Below are positions 1-8,266 of a DNA stretch of 64,000 nucleotides, one piece after another (position 1 is the first letter of the stretch; each line of letters starts with the position of its first letter). The stretch spans positions 1 to 64,000 of the forward strand of contig JAEWKH010000148.1 in the NCBI GenBank assembly GCA_023386155.1. The letters run 5' to 3'. Below the pieces are notes generated by a model that saw only the letters and a program-made list of their open reading frames with translations, was not told the DNA's origin and ran no database searches. A program made the position numbers and the translations under genes. This DNA comes from Pseudomonadota bacterium (GTDB lineage: Bacteria > Pseudomonadota > Alphaproteobacteria > Rhizobiales > Beijerinckiaceae).

Positions 1-7
1 AGAGCGG

Positions 8-56
8 AGCATCGGATCCGATCCCAAAAGTGGGTCCACGTTTCACGTCCGATGCT
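8..56. repeat. Interspersed palindromic repeat, family A
   Basis: Imperfect palindrome beginning AGCATCGGATCC and ending TCCGATGCT, with a GTGGGTCCAC core. The same unit recurs at 5375-5423 and 49606-49653, with partial copies near 39431 and 46812. All copies are intergenic or abut a stop codon, as expected for a REP-like element. Confidence 0.7.
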
Positions 57-128
57 CTAGCGGGTTTATAACGCTATGGACCGTTTGTAGCCGTGCCCTA
101 AAACGAGGTGTAGGAGGAAACACCTTAT

Positions 129-142
129 TTGTCGCAGCGCAA
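129..142. promoter_or_regulatory. NnrR/FNR-type box upstream of nap
   Basis: TTGTCGCAGCGCAA fits TTG-N8-CAA. Its GCAGCGCAA half is identical to the box in front of nirK. It lies about 160 bases upstream of napE and is the only such box before the nap operon, so NO- or oxygen-responsive control of nap is inferred. The rest of bases 58-302 shows no gene. Confidence 0.55.
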
Positions 143-302
143 GGACAGGGCGTAGCCAACCGTCTATTGTAAGAAGTATGAAGTATATGTGTCAATAAGG
201 CATTGTATATTTTTGTATATCCGACATCTGGACAAGCTTTAGGAACCTTCTAAAGTGCATACCGTTAAGCAAGAATCGTGTCCTTCTGAGCGAACATGAA
301 TA

Positions 303-467
303 ATGCGATCAGAATCACTGGAAACAGGCAGAAAAAAACGTGAGGCACTGACGTTCTTCGTTCTTGCCGTCCTAATCTGGCCTTTCATTGCCGTCGGTGT
401 GGTTGCGGGCTGGGGATTCATTGTCTGGATGTACTATTTGTTCACAGGTCCACCCGGTCCGGTCTGA
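303..467 (+). CDS. napE: Periplasmic nitrate reductase small membrane protein NapE
   Basis: A 54-residue protein, too short for most gene callers. It has a charged N-terminus (GRKKREALTF) followed by one hydrophobic helix at about residues 17-48, the layout of NapE. NapE is a small inner-membrane protein of unknown biochemical role that opens many alphaproteobacterial nap operons. Here napF begins 13 bases after its stop, in the expected napEFDABC order. The start is the first ATG in frame; no strong Shine-Dalgarno is visible, so the exact start is less sure than the identity. Confidence 0.8.
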   Translation: MRSESLETGRKKREALTFFVLAVLIWPFIAVGVVAGWGFIVWMYYLFTGPPGPV

Positions 468-480
468 CGGGAGAGTGCCG

Positions 481-774
481 ATGAACGAGTCCCCCGACCT
501 CAAGCGACGCAGCTTCCTGCTCGGGAGGTTCGCCGAAGCGCGCCAGCCCGCCGGTCCTCCGACAGCCACGATCGGTCCGTCCTGCTTTGCCCGGCAGGGT
601 ATTACCTGCATGAGTTGCCGCGACGCCTGCCCGACGGGCGCGGTGCGTTTCGAGCTCGCATTCGGCGGAGCCCGCCCGACGATCACGGCCGACGCCTGCA
701 CCGGTTGCGGTGACTGTCTCCAGTCCTGTCCTGCCGACGCCATACGAATTTCCGCCCTTGAGGCGACCCCATGA
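481..774 (+). CDS. napF: NapF-type ferredoxin, short form
   Basis: A 97-residue iron-sulfur protein. Eight cysteines form two clusters: one motif ends CMSCRDACP and the other is CTGCGDCLQSCP, enough for two [4Fe-4S] centres. NapF proteins usually have about 160 residues and more clusters, so this one is short and lacks the extended C-terminal part. NapF is a cytoplasmic protein thought to help mature or reduce NapA. The ATG at 481 follows GGGAGAG at good spacing; a longer frame opening at 388 would overlap napE and is rejected. The stop overlaps the napD start (ATGA), implying translational coupling. Confidence 0.85.
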   Translation: MNESPDLKRRSFLLGRFAEARQPAGPPTATIGPSCFARQGITCMSCRDACPTGAVRFELAFGGARPTITADACTGCGDCLQSCPADAIRISALEATP

Positions 775-1028
775 CCGGCGAATGTCACATTTCCAGCCTC
801 GTCGTCCACATGCGCCCGGACAAGGTTCCCGACATCGTCGAACGGGTTCGCGGGATCGAGGGAGCGGAAATTCATGGCGGTGCGGATACCGGCAAGCTGA
901 TCGTCACCCTCGAGACCGACACCGAACAGCAGGTGGTCGAACGCATCAACGCCATCCAACTTCTCGACGGCGTCCTCGCCGCCACCCTCGTCTTCCACCA
1001 TTTCGAGCCTGTTCAAGATCAGGAGTAA
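771..1028 (+). CDS. napD: NapD, NapA-specific chaperone
   Basis: An 85-residue protein of the NapD family, with the typical opening HISSLVVHMRP and a ferredoxin-like fold pattern (alternating strands and helices, EGAEIHGG, KLIVTLE). NapD binds the twin-arginine signal peptide of NapA and holds back its export until the molybdenum cofactor is inserted. It starts inside the napF stop and ends four bases before napA, so chaperone and client are made from adjacent cistrons. Confidence 0.95.
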   Translation: MTGECHISSLVVHMRPDKVPDIVERVRGIEGAEIHGGADTGKLIVTLETDTEQQVVERINAIQLLDGVLAATLVFHHFEPVQDQE

Positions 1029-1032
1029 ATCC

Positions 1033-3552
1033 ATGGACCTCACGCGCCGCACCCTCCTGAAGACGCAGGCCGCCGCTGCCGCCGCCACCGCCGCGAACGT
1101 GGCGCTCCCCGCCAGCGCCCAGAACGTCTTGACCGGCGAGGATCTCCATCTGCAATGGTCGAAGGCGCCCTGCCGCTTCTGCGGCACCGGCTGCGGCGTG
1201 ATGGTCGGTGTCAAGGACGGCAAGGTCGTCGCCACGCACGGCGACATGCAGGCGGAGGTCAATCGCGGCCTGAACTGCGTGAAGGGATACTTCCTGTCCA
1301 AGATCATGTACGGCAACGACAGGCTCACCCAGCCTCTCATGCGCATGAAGAACGGCCAGTTCGCGAAGGACGGCGAGTTCCAGCCCGTCTCCTGGGATCA
1401 AGCCTTCGACGAGATGGCGAAGCAGTTCAAGCGCGTGCTGAAGGAGAAGGGACCGGAGGCCGTCGGCATGTTCGGCTCGGGCCAGTGGACCATCTGGGAG
1501 GGTTATGCCGCGTCCAAGCTGATGCGGGCCGGATTTAGGACCAACAACCTCGACCCGAACGCTCGCCACTGCATGGCGTCGGCCGCCGTGACCTTCATCC
1601 GCGCCTTCGGCATGGACGAGCCGATGGGCTGCTACGACGATTTCGAGAATGCCGACGCCTTCGTGCTCTGGGGCTCGAACATGGCCGAGATGCATCCGAT
1701 CCTGTGGACGCGGGTGACGGATCGGCGCCTGAGCCATCCGCATGTAAGGATCGCGACGCTCTCCACTTACGAGCACAGGACGACCGACCTGTCCGACATG
1801 GCTTTGATCTTCAAGCCGAATTCGGACCTCGCGATCATGAACTACATCGCGAACTACATCATTCAAACCGGCGCGGTGAACCGGGAGTTCGTCGAAAAGC
1901 ACTGCAACTTCCGGATGGCAAATACGGACATCGGCTACGGCCTGCGGCCCGATCACGTGCTGGAGCAGCGGGCTCAGCACGCCAACGATGCCCAGGTGTC
2001 GAGCGCTTCGAGCTTCGAGGACTACGCGAAGCTCATGAGCCAGTACACGGTCGAGAAGGCCTCGGAACTGTCGGGCATCCCGAAGGAGAGGCTGGAGGCG
2101 CTCGCGAAGCTGTATGCGGACCCGAAGGTCAAGGTGATGTCTCTCTGGACGATGGGATTCAACCAGCACGTCCGCGGCGTCTGGGCCAACCACATGGTCT
2201 ATAACCTGCACCTGCTGACCGGAAAGATCTCCGAGCCCGGCAACTCGCCCTTCTCGCTTACGGGTCAGCCATCGGCCTGCGGCACCGCGCGCGAGGTCGG
2301 CACCTTCAGCCATCGCCTGCCCGCCGACATGCAGGTGAACAATCCCGAGCACCGCAAGCACGCGGAGGAAATCTGGAAGCTGCCGCACGGGCTGCTGCCG
2401 GAGAAGGTCGGCTATCACGCCGTTCAGCAGGACCGCATGCTCAAGGACGGCAAGCTCAATGCCTACTGGATCATGTGCAACAACAACCTCCAGACGGCGC
2501 CGAACACCAACAACGAGACCTATCCGGGCTACCGCAATCCGGCGAACTTCGTGGTCGTCTCGGATGCCTATCCCACCGTGACCGCCATGGCGGCGGACCT
2601 GATCCTGCCGGCCGCCATGTGGGTTGAAAAGGAGGGGGCCTACGGCAATGCCGAGCGGCGCACCCACTTCTGGCACCAGCTCGTCAACGCCCCCGGCGAC
2701 GCCCGCTCCGACCTCTGGCAGCTGGTGGAGTTTTCCAAGCGCTTCACAACCGACGAGGTCTGGCCGGCGCAGATACTCGACGCGAACCCCGATTATAAGG
2801 GTAAGTCCCTCTATGACGTGCTCTTCGCCAACGGTGAGGTGAACAAGTTCTCCGTGAGCGAGCTCGATCCGGCCTACGAGAATCGCGAGGCGAAGGCATT
2901 CGGCTTTTACGTCCAGAAGGGTCTGTTCGAGGAATACGCCGCCTTCGGTCGCGGCCATGGGCACGATCTCGCGCCGTTCGATACCTACCATCAGGTGAGG
3001 GGGCTACGATGGCCCGTAGTGAACGGACAGGAGACCCGCTGGCGCTACCGGGAGGGCTACGATCCCTATGTGGAGAAGGGCAGCGGGCTTCAGTTCTACG
3101 GAAACCCCGACAAGAAGGCCAATATCATGGGCGCGCCGTACGAGCCGCCCGCCGAGGCTCCGGACGTCGAATATGACCTTTGGCTCGTGACCGGACGCGT
3201 GCTGGAGCACTGGCATTCCGGCTCCATGACCTTGCGCGTTCCGGAACTCTACAAGGCTTTTCCAGGCGCCGTCGTGTTCATGCACCCGGACGATGCTGCC
3301 AAGCGCCATCTCCGGCGCGGGCAGGAGGTGAGGGTGGTCTCGCGGCGCGGTGAAATCCGCAGCCGTGTCGAGACGCGGGGCCGGAACCGCGTGCCGCCGG
3401 GACTGATCTTCGTTCCTTTCTTCGACGCCAGTCAGCTGATCAACAAGGTCACGCTCGACGCAACGGATCCCATCTCGAAGCAGACCGATTTCAAGAAATG
3501 CGCGGTCAAGGTCGTTTCAGCCGCCACCGCGGATGCAGGAGATCAGCAATGA
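1033..3552 (+). CDS. napA: Periplasmic nitrate reductase catalytic subunit NapA
   Basis: An 839-residue molybdoenzyme, full length for NapA. The N-terminus has a twin-arginine signal (LTRRTLLKTQ) and an Ala-rich stretch ending ASAQN. A [4Fe-4S] site follows (CRFCGTGCG, with the fourth Cys in GLNCVKGYF). The molybdenum-ligand Cys lies in NARHCMASAA. The protein reduces nitrate to nitrite in the periplasm, taking electrons from NapC through NapB. The napB start lies inside its stop codon. A long reading frame on the opposite strand here is a codon-bias shadow. Confidence 0.98.
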   Translation: MDLTRRTLLKTQAAAAAATAANVALPASAQNVLTGEDLHLQWSKAPCRFCGTGCGVMVGVKDGKVVATHGDMQAEVNRGLNCVKGYFLSKIMYGNDRLTQPLMRMKNGQFAKDGEFQPVSWDQAFDEMAKQFKRVLKEKGPEAVGMFGSGQWTIWEGYAASKLMRAGFRTNNLDPNARHCMASAAVTFIRAFGMDEPMGCYDDFENADAFVLWGSNMAEMHPILWTRVTDRRLSHPHVRIATLSTYEHRTTDLSDMALIFKPNSDLAIMNYIANYIIQTGAVNREFVEKHCNFRMANTDIGYGLRPDHVLEQRAQHANDAQVSSASSFEDYAKLMSQYTVEKASELSGIPKERLEALAKLYADPKVKVMSLWTMGFNQHVRGVWANHMVYNLHLLTGKISEPGNSPFSLTGQPSACGTAREVGTFSHRLPADMQVNNPEHRKHAEEIWKLPHGLLPEKVGYHAVQQDRMLKDGKLNAYWIMCNNNLQTAPNTNNETYPGYRNPANFVVVSDAYPTVTAMAADLILPAAMWVEKEGAYGNAERRTHFWHQLVNAPGDARSDLWQLVEFSKRFTTDEVWPAQILDANPDYKGKSLYDVLFANGEVNKFSVSELDPAYENREAKAFGFYVQKGLFEEYAAFGRGHGHDLAPFDTYHQVRGLRWPVVNGQETRWRYREGYDPYVEKGSGLQFYGNPDKKANIMGAPYEPPAEAPDVEYDLWLVTGRVLEHWHSGSMTLRVPELYKAFPGAVVFMHPDDAAKRHLRRGQEVRVVSRRGEIRSRVETRGRNRVPPGLIFVPFFDASQLINKVTLDATDPISKQTDFKKCAVKVVSAATADAGDQQ

Positions 3553-4022
3553 GGCGTAGCGCTTTTGCGATCGTGATTGCGGTCGGGCCTTGTCTGGCGG
3601 CAGGCGCGATCTTCGCGCAGGATGCGCCGCGTCTTCGAGGACCGCAGCCATTTACCGAGGAGATCCCGGCGCCGCCGATGCAGCGGCAGGTCACGGATGA
3701 CGTCCGGGTGCGCCGCAACTATCCGGATCAGCCTCCCGTGATCCCGCATTCCATCGAAGGCTATGCGATGGATCTGAACGCGAACAAGTGCATGGCCTGC
3801 CACGCGCGGAAGTTCACGGAGCAGAGCCAGGCTCCGATGATCAGCGTCACGCATTACCAGGACCGTGCCGGGAACACACTCGGGGGCCTGGCGCCACGCC
3901 GCTATGTATGCGTGGCCTGCCACGTGCCGCAGACGACCGCGAAGCCTCTCGTCGAGAACGTGTTCACGGACATGGATGCCCTGACCGAGCCTGAACGGCA
4001 GCCCGAGCGGGGGAGGAACTGA
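3549..4022 (+). CDS. napB: NapB, diheme cytochrome c subunit
   Basis: A 157-residue exported cytochrome. A signal peptide spans about residues 1-24, ending IFAQD. Two heme-c motifs, CMACH and CVACH, and distal histidines fit NapB, the electron-transfer partner of NapA. The ATG at 3549 overlaps the napA stop; an upstream in-frame start at 3498 would place the signal peptide internally and is rejected. The stop overlaps the napC start. Confidence 0.95.
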   Translation: MRRSAFAIVIAVGPCLAAGAIFAQDAPRLRGPQPFTEEIPAPPMQRQVTDDVRVRRNYPDQPPVIPHSIEGYAMDLNANKCMACHARKFTEQSQAPMISVTHYQDRAGNTLGGLAPRRYVCVACHVPQTTAKPLVENVFTDMDALTEPERQPERGRN

Positions 4023-4639
4023 TGGCGGCCGGTATCGCGCGAGCCTGGGGCTGGTTTCGGGGAAACCCCTGGGTCAAGACCGCCCTGAGCCCACCCGGCT
4101 ATCTCAGTCTCGCTTTCCTCACGCTCGGAGGCTTCGTCGCCGGAGTCATCTTCTGGGGCGGCTTCAATACGGCGCTGGAGATCACGAACACCGAGAAGTT
4201 CTGCACCAGCTGTCATGAAATGGAGGCCAATGTCTTCGAGGAGTTGAAGGGCACGATCCACTTCACAAACAGGTCGGGCGTCCGGGCGACCTGTCCCGAC
4301 TGCCACGTCCCGCATAACTGGACTGACAAGATTGCGCGCAAGATGCAGGCCTCGAAGGAGGTCTGGGGGCATATCTTCGGTTCCATCAGCACGCGCGACA
4401 AGTTCCTGGCCATGCGCAAGCATCTGGCCGAGCGGGAATGGGAGCGGATGAAGGCGAACGATTCTCTCGAGTGCCGGAACTGCCACAGCTCGGAGTCCAT
4501 GGACCTGACGAAGCAGAACCCGCGCGCGGCATCGGCGCATGAGCGTTTCCTGTTCTCAGGGGAGCGAACCTGCATCGATTGCCACAAAGGCATCGCTCAT
4601 CGCCTGCCCGATATGTCGGGCGTTCCAGGATGGCAGTAA
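4022..4639 (+). CDS. napC: NapC, membrane tetraheme quinol dehydrogenase
   Basis: A 205-residue NapC/NirT-family protein. One N-terminal membrane anchor spans about residues 25-50. Four heme-c sites follow: CTSCHEM, CPDCHVPHNW, CRNCHSS and CIDCHKGIAH. NapC oxidises quinol and passes electrons to NapAB. It overlaps the end of napB by one base and is followed four bases later by a DUF4142 gene that is probably on the same transcript. Confidence 0.96.
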   Translation: MAAGIARAWGWFRGNPWVKTALSPPGYLSLAFLTLGGFVAGVIFWGGFNTALEITNTEKFCTSCHEMEANVFEELKGTIHFTNRSGVRATCPDCHVPHNWTDKIARKMQASKEVWGHIFGSISTRDKFLAMRKHLAEREWERMKANDSLECRNCHSSESMDLTKQNPRAASAHERFLFSGERTCIDCHKGIAHRLPDMSGVPGWQ

Positions 4640-4643
4640 GCTC

Positions 4644-5192
4644 ATGAATATCCGGCGTCTCCTCATGACGGCCTGCGTTCTCGGGACGGTTCTTCCCGGA
4701 GCCGTTCCTCCTGTCCTGGCACAAGGGCAGGGTGCATCCGGTCCTGCCGCTCAGTCGCGCTCGATCGAGCCCGGCGAGTTCCTGCGGCTCGCCTATAGTT
4801 CTGCGAGCCTCCAGGGTCAGGCCGCGAAGCTCGCCGCCAGCCGCGAAACCAGGCCCGAGGTCAAGAGCTATGCCGCGTCGGCGGCGGATTTCCGCCAGGG
4901 GCTCCTTCAGCGAATTGAAGCCTTCGCCCGTGACCGGAACATGCCGCTTCCGAGCGTGAAGGAATTCGAGCACCAGGTCATCATCGAGAATCTGGAACCT
5001 CTCGATTACCTCGCGTTGAGCCGGCGCTACGCGGAGATCCAGGTTCAGGCTCTCGCTCAGGAGATCGGCATCTACCGGGCCGCGAGCAACAGCTCGCAAC
5101 AGGAGATCAAGTCCTTCGCCGATCAGGTCCTTCCCGAGCTGGAGAAGCAGCGCGAGGGTGCGCAGAAGATGTACGACGCGGTCAAGCCCTGA
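4644..5192 (+). CDS. Exported DUF4142 family protein
   Basis: A 182-residue protein with a signal peptide (hydrophobic residues 5-25, ending VLAQG). The rest is an all-helical domain with the pattern EFLRLAYSSASLQGQAAKLA and repeated DFRQGLLQRI-like helices, typical of DUF4142, a ferritin-like periplasmic family of unknown function. The start at 4644 sits four bases after napC, so it probably ends the nap transcript. DUF4142 proteins are not standard parts of nap systems; any role in nitrate respiration is a guess from position. Confidence 0.8.
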   Translation: MNIRRLLMTACVLGTVLPGAVPPVLAQGQGASGPAAQSRSIEPGEFLRLAYSSASLQGQAAKLAASRETRPEVKSYAASAADFRQGLLQRIEAFARDRNMPLPSVKEFEHQVIIENLEPLDYLALSRRYAEIQVQALAQEIGIYRAASNSSQQEIKSFADQVLPELEKQREGAQKMYDAVKP

Positions 5193-5256
5193 CAGGGTGG
5201 CGACGAAACCGCGCAAGCTTTGTCTCGTCCGCTGATCTGATCCCCATCAATAAAGT

Positions 5257-5278
5257 GGCCCGGGCTTGCGCCCGGGCC
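5257..5278. terminator. GC-rich hairpin after the nap operon
   Basis: A perfect nine-base stem, GGCCCGGGC / GCCCGGGCC, with a TTGC loop, 65 bases after the DUF4142 stop. There is no T-run, so factor-independent termination is uncertain; it may protect the 3' end of the transcript. Confidence 0.45.
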
Positions 5279-5312
5279 AAGGTTATGCGGTCACTTCCTG
5301 TTATCTGTTCTA

Positions 5313-5360
5313 GCGCATCGTGCGAAAAAGTGGACCCGGCTTTTCGCAAAAACGATGCGC
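5313..5360. repeat. Interspersed palindromic repeat, family B
   Basis: Palindrome GCGCATCGTGCGAAAAAG ... TTTTCGCAAAAACGATGCGC around a GTGGACCCGG core. Further copies lie at 46747-46803 and 49666-49738. It is followed after 14 bases by a family A copy; the two families also occur side by side at the other two loci. Confidence 0.7.
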
Positions 5361-5374
5361 CAGCTGAAGGAAGA

Positions 5375-5423
5375 AGCATCGGATCCGATCCCAAAAGTGG
5401 GTCCACTTTTGGGTCCGATGCTT
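5375..5423. repeat. Interspersed palindromic repeat, family A, abutting nirK
   Basis: Near-perfect palindrome AAGCATCGGATCC ... GGGTCCGATGCTT. Its last base is part of the nirK stop codon (nirK reads leftward), so the repeat begins exactly where nirK ends and may act as its 3' hairpin. Confidence 0.7.
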
Positions 5424-6535
5424 TAGTGACCACCGGTCGATTGGGCCGACTTCTGCGGGTTGTAGTCCTTGAAGACCGCTTCGTTCGGTAGACCTTCGAC
5501 CTGGAGGATGCCGGCCAGTCCACGCTCGACACGGCTCAAGGCATGATCGACGAGGACGTAGTTGCCGGGCACCTCGAGCTTGAAGTCCACCACGCTCGCT
5601 CCACCGGGAGGAGTGGTGATGGTCTGCACGTCCTTCATCGGCGAGCTGAGCGAGGCCATGGGATAGGCCGTGTCGAAGATCTCGCCGATCACGTGGAACG
5701 ACGATGTATAGTTCGGGCCGCCCACGCCGAAGTAGATCCGCACCGTCTCGCCGACCTTCGCCTTGAGCGGGTTCTTCTTCAGGGCATCGGTGCTGCCGTT
5801 GAAGATGAAGTACTCGGGACGCTCGCTGAGGAGCTTGTCGATGCTCTCATCCGCATGGCCCTTCGTGCCATAGGCCTGCTCGGTGTAGATCTCGCCCTGC
5901 ATCACGTAGAACTCGTGATCGACCTTCGGCAGTCCCTCCTCCGGCTCGACCAGGATCAGGCCGTACATGCCGTTGGCGATGTGCTGAGCGACGATCGGGG
6001 TTGCGCAATGGTAGACGTAGAGGCCGGGGTTCAGAGCCTTGAACTCGAAGCCGCGGGTCTCGCCGGGCGCTGCTTCCGTAGCCTTGGCGCCACCGCCGGG
6101 ACCTGTCACCGCATGGAAGTCGACGTTATGCATCATCACGCTGTCGTCGGCATTCTTCAGCTTGACCTCGACCGTGTCGCCGACCCGGACGCGGACGAAG
6201 GGACCAGGCACCTTGTTGTTGAAGGTCCAGTAATGATAGGTGGTGCCGTCCGCCAGCTGGCCGGTGACCTCGGTCGTCTCGAAGTCGACCTTGACCCGTT
6301 GCGGGCCGCGTTTGCCGATGGGGCCGGGCAGATCGGTGGGCAGACGGACGACGTTCACCGGAGCTGCCGCGCTAGCGCCTGCATGGGAATGGCTGTGGGC
6401 CTGGGGCGTGGCGGCGGCGAACTTGCCGCCGGCGTTGGCGGGCAGGGGCTGAGCGAGCAGCGCTGCCACGCCAAGGGCTATAACGGCAGCGGTCGCAAGC
6501 AGCGGCCGGCGTCCCGGGATCTTCAGAGTCTTCAT
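5423..6535 (-). CDS. nirK: Copper-containing nitrite reductase NirK
   Basis: A 370-residue two-cupredoxin enzyme that reduces nitrite to NO in the periplasm. A long signal peptide (hydrophobic residues 10-28, ending ANAGG) precedes a His-rich linker (HSHSHAG). Copper ligands are visible in MMHNVDFHA, VYHCATP and HIANGMYGLI of domain 1 and in the HVIGE region of domain 2. The ATG at 6535 follows a perfect TAAGGAGG; a start 16 codons further upstream lacks one. Transcription is monocistronic and divergent from hemN, with two TTG-N8-CAA boxes between them. Pseudoazurin at 16358 is a plausible electron donor. Confidence 0.97.
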   Translation of the reverse strand: MKTLKIPGRRPLLATAAVIALGVAALLAQPLPANAGGKFAAATPQAHSHSHAGASAAAPVNVVRLPTDLPGPIGKRGPQRVKVDFETTEVTGQLADGTTYHYWTFNNKVPGPFVRVRVGDTVEVKLKNADDSVMMHNVDFHAVTGPGGGAKATEAAPGETRGFEFKALNPGLYVYHCATPIVAQHIANGMYGLILVEPEEGLPKVDHEFYVMQGEIYTEQAYGTKGHADESIDKLLSERPEYFIFNGSTDALKKNPLKAKVGETVRIYFGVGGPNYTSSFHVIGEIFDTAYPMASLSSPMKDVQTITTPPGGASVVDFKLEVPGNYVLVDHALSRVERGLAGILQVEGLPNEAVFKDYNPQKSAQSTGGH

Positions 6536-6621
6536 TGTTGCCTCCTTATGGGACCGCCTGGCGGATCGGAATTGGTCCGTCATCGGATGGCCAAGATGTA
6601 CATGGCTGTCGGCAAGAGTAT

Positions 6622-6635
6622 TTGTTGCAGCGCAA
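6622..6635. promoter_or_regulatory. NnrR-type box upstream of nirK
   Basis: TTGTTGCAGCGCAA, extended on both sides to TTTG...CAAA, is centred about 93 bases upstream of the nirK start. It is the best match in the window to the TTTG-N8-CAAA operator recognised by NnrR/NNR regulators. Confidence 0.65.
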
Positions 6636-6730
6636 ATATTCGGGCAGAAGTCTCAACTGGCTGAGAAAATTTTCTATGACGCCTGAGCGGAACGCTGCGG
6701 TTCGCATCCCGAAAATGGACGCCCGCCAGA

Positions 6731-6744
6731 TTGACGAAGCTCAA
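6731..6744. promoter_or_regulatory. NnrR/FNR-type box upstream of hemN
   Basis: TTGACGAAGCTCAA, centred about 100 bases before the hemN ATG. It closely resembles the 16188 box (TTGACATAGCTCAA): both have TTGAC and GCTCAA halves. Confidence 0.5.
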
Positions 6745-6837
6745 TGAAAGCCCCGGGGATCGGCCGTACAAACCCGTCGTATGACAGCGACGTAGGGCAT
6801 TCCCAAGCCGGCGGATGCCCCAAAGAGAGCCATCGCG

Positions 6838-8190
6838 ATGAAAGAGAAGCTGAGAGCGCAATACGGGGAGGAGCGCCTTCCCCGCTACACGAGCTACCCC
6901 ACGGCGCCGCAATTCTCGGACACCATCGGGCATGAGGCTTATTCCGAGTGGCTTGCCGCCATTCCGGGCGGGACCACCGCTTCTCTCTACCTCCACGTGC
7001 CGTTCTGCCGCTCCATGTGCTGGTATTGCGGCTGCCACACCACGATCACGCAGCGGGATGCCCCGATCGTCGATTACCTGGCCGTCCTTCGCGGGGAGAT
7101 CGGGCTCGTCGCGGAGCGCCTGAGCGCGCCCCTGCCGGTGCGCCACGTGCATTTCGGAGGGGGGACGCCGACCATCATGGAGCCGGCCGAGTTCATCGGC
7201 CTGATCGACCTCATGCGGCAGAGGTTCTCCCTCGACGGCAGCGCCGAGATCGCGGTCGAGATCGATCCTCGGACGCTCACACGCACGATGACGGCCGCCC
7301 TCGGGGAGGCGGGCGTCACCCGCGCGAGCCTCGGCGTCCAGAGCTTCGACCCGGTCGTGCAGCGTGCGATCAACCGCATCCAGAGCTTCGAGCAGACGGC
7401 CAAGGCTTCCGACGGGCTCCGGCAGGCGGGCGTGCGCGGCATCAACTTCGACCTGATCTACGGGCTGCCGCACCAGACGGTGGAATCCTGCGTCGAGACC
7501 GTGCGGCGCAGCATCGAGCTTCGCCCCGAGCGGTTCTCGGTCTTCGGCTATGCACATGTCCCCACGTTCAAGAAGCACCAGCGCAAGATCGATGAGGCCG
7601 CGCTGCCCGATGGCGCGGCTCGCTACGAGCAGGCCGAGGCGATTGCGGAGGCTCTCATCGCGGCCGGGTACCGTCGGATCGGGCTCGATCACTACGCCTT
7701 GCCGGGCGACACGATGGTTCAGGCCCAGGTCGATGGAGTCCTGCACCGCAACTTCCAGGGATACACCACAGACCCGAGCGACGTCCTGATCGGCTTCGGC
7801 GCCTCCGCCATCGGGCGGCTGTCTCAGGGCTATGCTCAGAACGAGGTCGTGCTCGGACGCTATGCCGAGCACATCTCACAGGGAAGGCTGGCAACGGTGA
7901 AAGGCTATGCCCTGACGGCGGACGACCGCCTCCGGGCCGATCTGATCGAACGCGTCATGTGCGACTTCCGGGTCGATGTCGCGCAGATCTGCCGCAGGCA
8001 CGCGACCGAACCGGCGTCTCTCCTGGAAGCGATCCCTCGGCTCAAGATGCTCGAGCAGGACGGCATCATCCGCCTGGACGAGAATGTTCTCTCGGTGAAC
8101 GACGAGACCCGGTTCCTCGTACGGACCGTCGCTTCGGCCTTCGACGCCTATCTCGGCACGTCGGGACGGACGCATAGCCGCGCCGTGTAA
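6838..8190 (+). CDS. hemN: Oxygen-independent coproporphyrinogen III oxidase HemN
   Basis: A 450-residue radical-SAM enzyme that decarboxylates coproporphyrinogen III without oxygen, supplying heme during anaerobic growth. The N-terminal RYTSYPTAPQF and the cluster motif CRSMCWYCGCHT identify HemN rather than HemW, as does the full length. GGGTPT and the conserved VEIDPRT follow. Its position opposite nirK, behind a FNR-type box, fits the heme demand of the nap and nor cytochromes. A clear terminator follows. Confidence 0.95.
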   Translation: MKEKLRAQYGEERLPRYTSYPTAPQFSDTIGHEAYSEWLAAIPGGTTASLYLHVPFCRSMCWYCGCHTTITQRDAPIVDYLAVLRGEIGLVAERLSAPLPVRHVHFGGGTPTIMEPAEFIGLIDLMRQRFSLDGSAEIAVEIDPRTLTRTMTAALGEAGVTRASLGVQSFDPVVQRAINRIQSFEQTAKASDGLRQAGVRGINFDLIYGLPHQTVESCVETVRRSIELRPERFSVFGYAHVPTFKKHQRKIDEAALPDGAARYEQAEAIAEALIAAGYRRIGLDHYALPGDTMVQAQVDGVLHRNFQGYTTDPSDVLIGFGASAIGRLSQGYAQNEVVLGRYAEHISQGRLATVKGYALTADDRLRADLIERVMCDFRVDVAQICRRHATEPASLLEAIPRLKMLEQDGIIRLDENVLSVNDETRFLVRTVASAFDAYLGTSGRTHSRAV

Positions 8191-8215
8191 CGGGCGCATT
8201 GCAAAAAGATGAGGA

Positions 8216-8248
8216 GCGGCCATCAATCAGCGATGGCCGCCCCTTTTT
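8216..8248 (+). terminator. Rho-independent terminator of hemN
   Basis: Nine-base stem GCGGCCATC / GATGGCCGC with a seven-base loop, followed by CCC and TTTTT. It separates hemN from the convergent norD stop at 8267. An A-run on the left side would also suit the opposite direction. Confidence 0.8.
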
Positions 8249-8266
8249 GCGTATTTCGCTGGTGTT

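Noticed and set aside
946..2991. 681-codon frame on the minus strand opposite napA
   Set aside because: It is a GC-bias shadow of napA, with no domain and no ribosome site.
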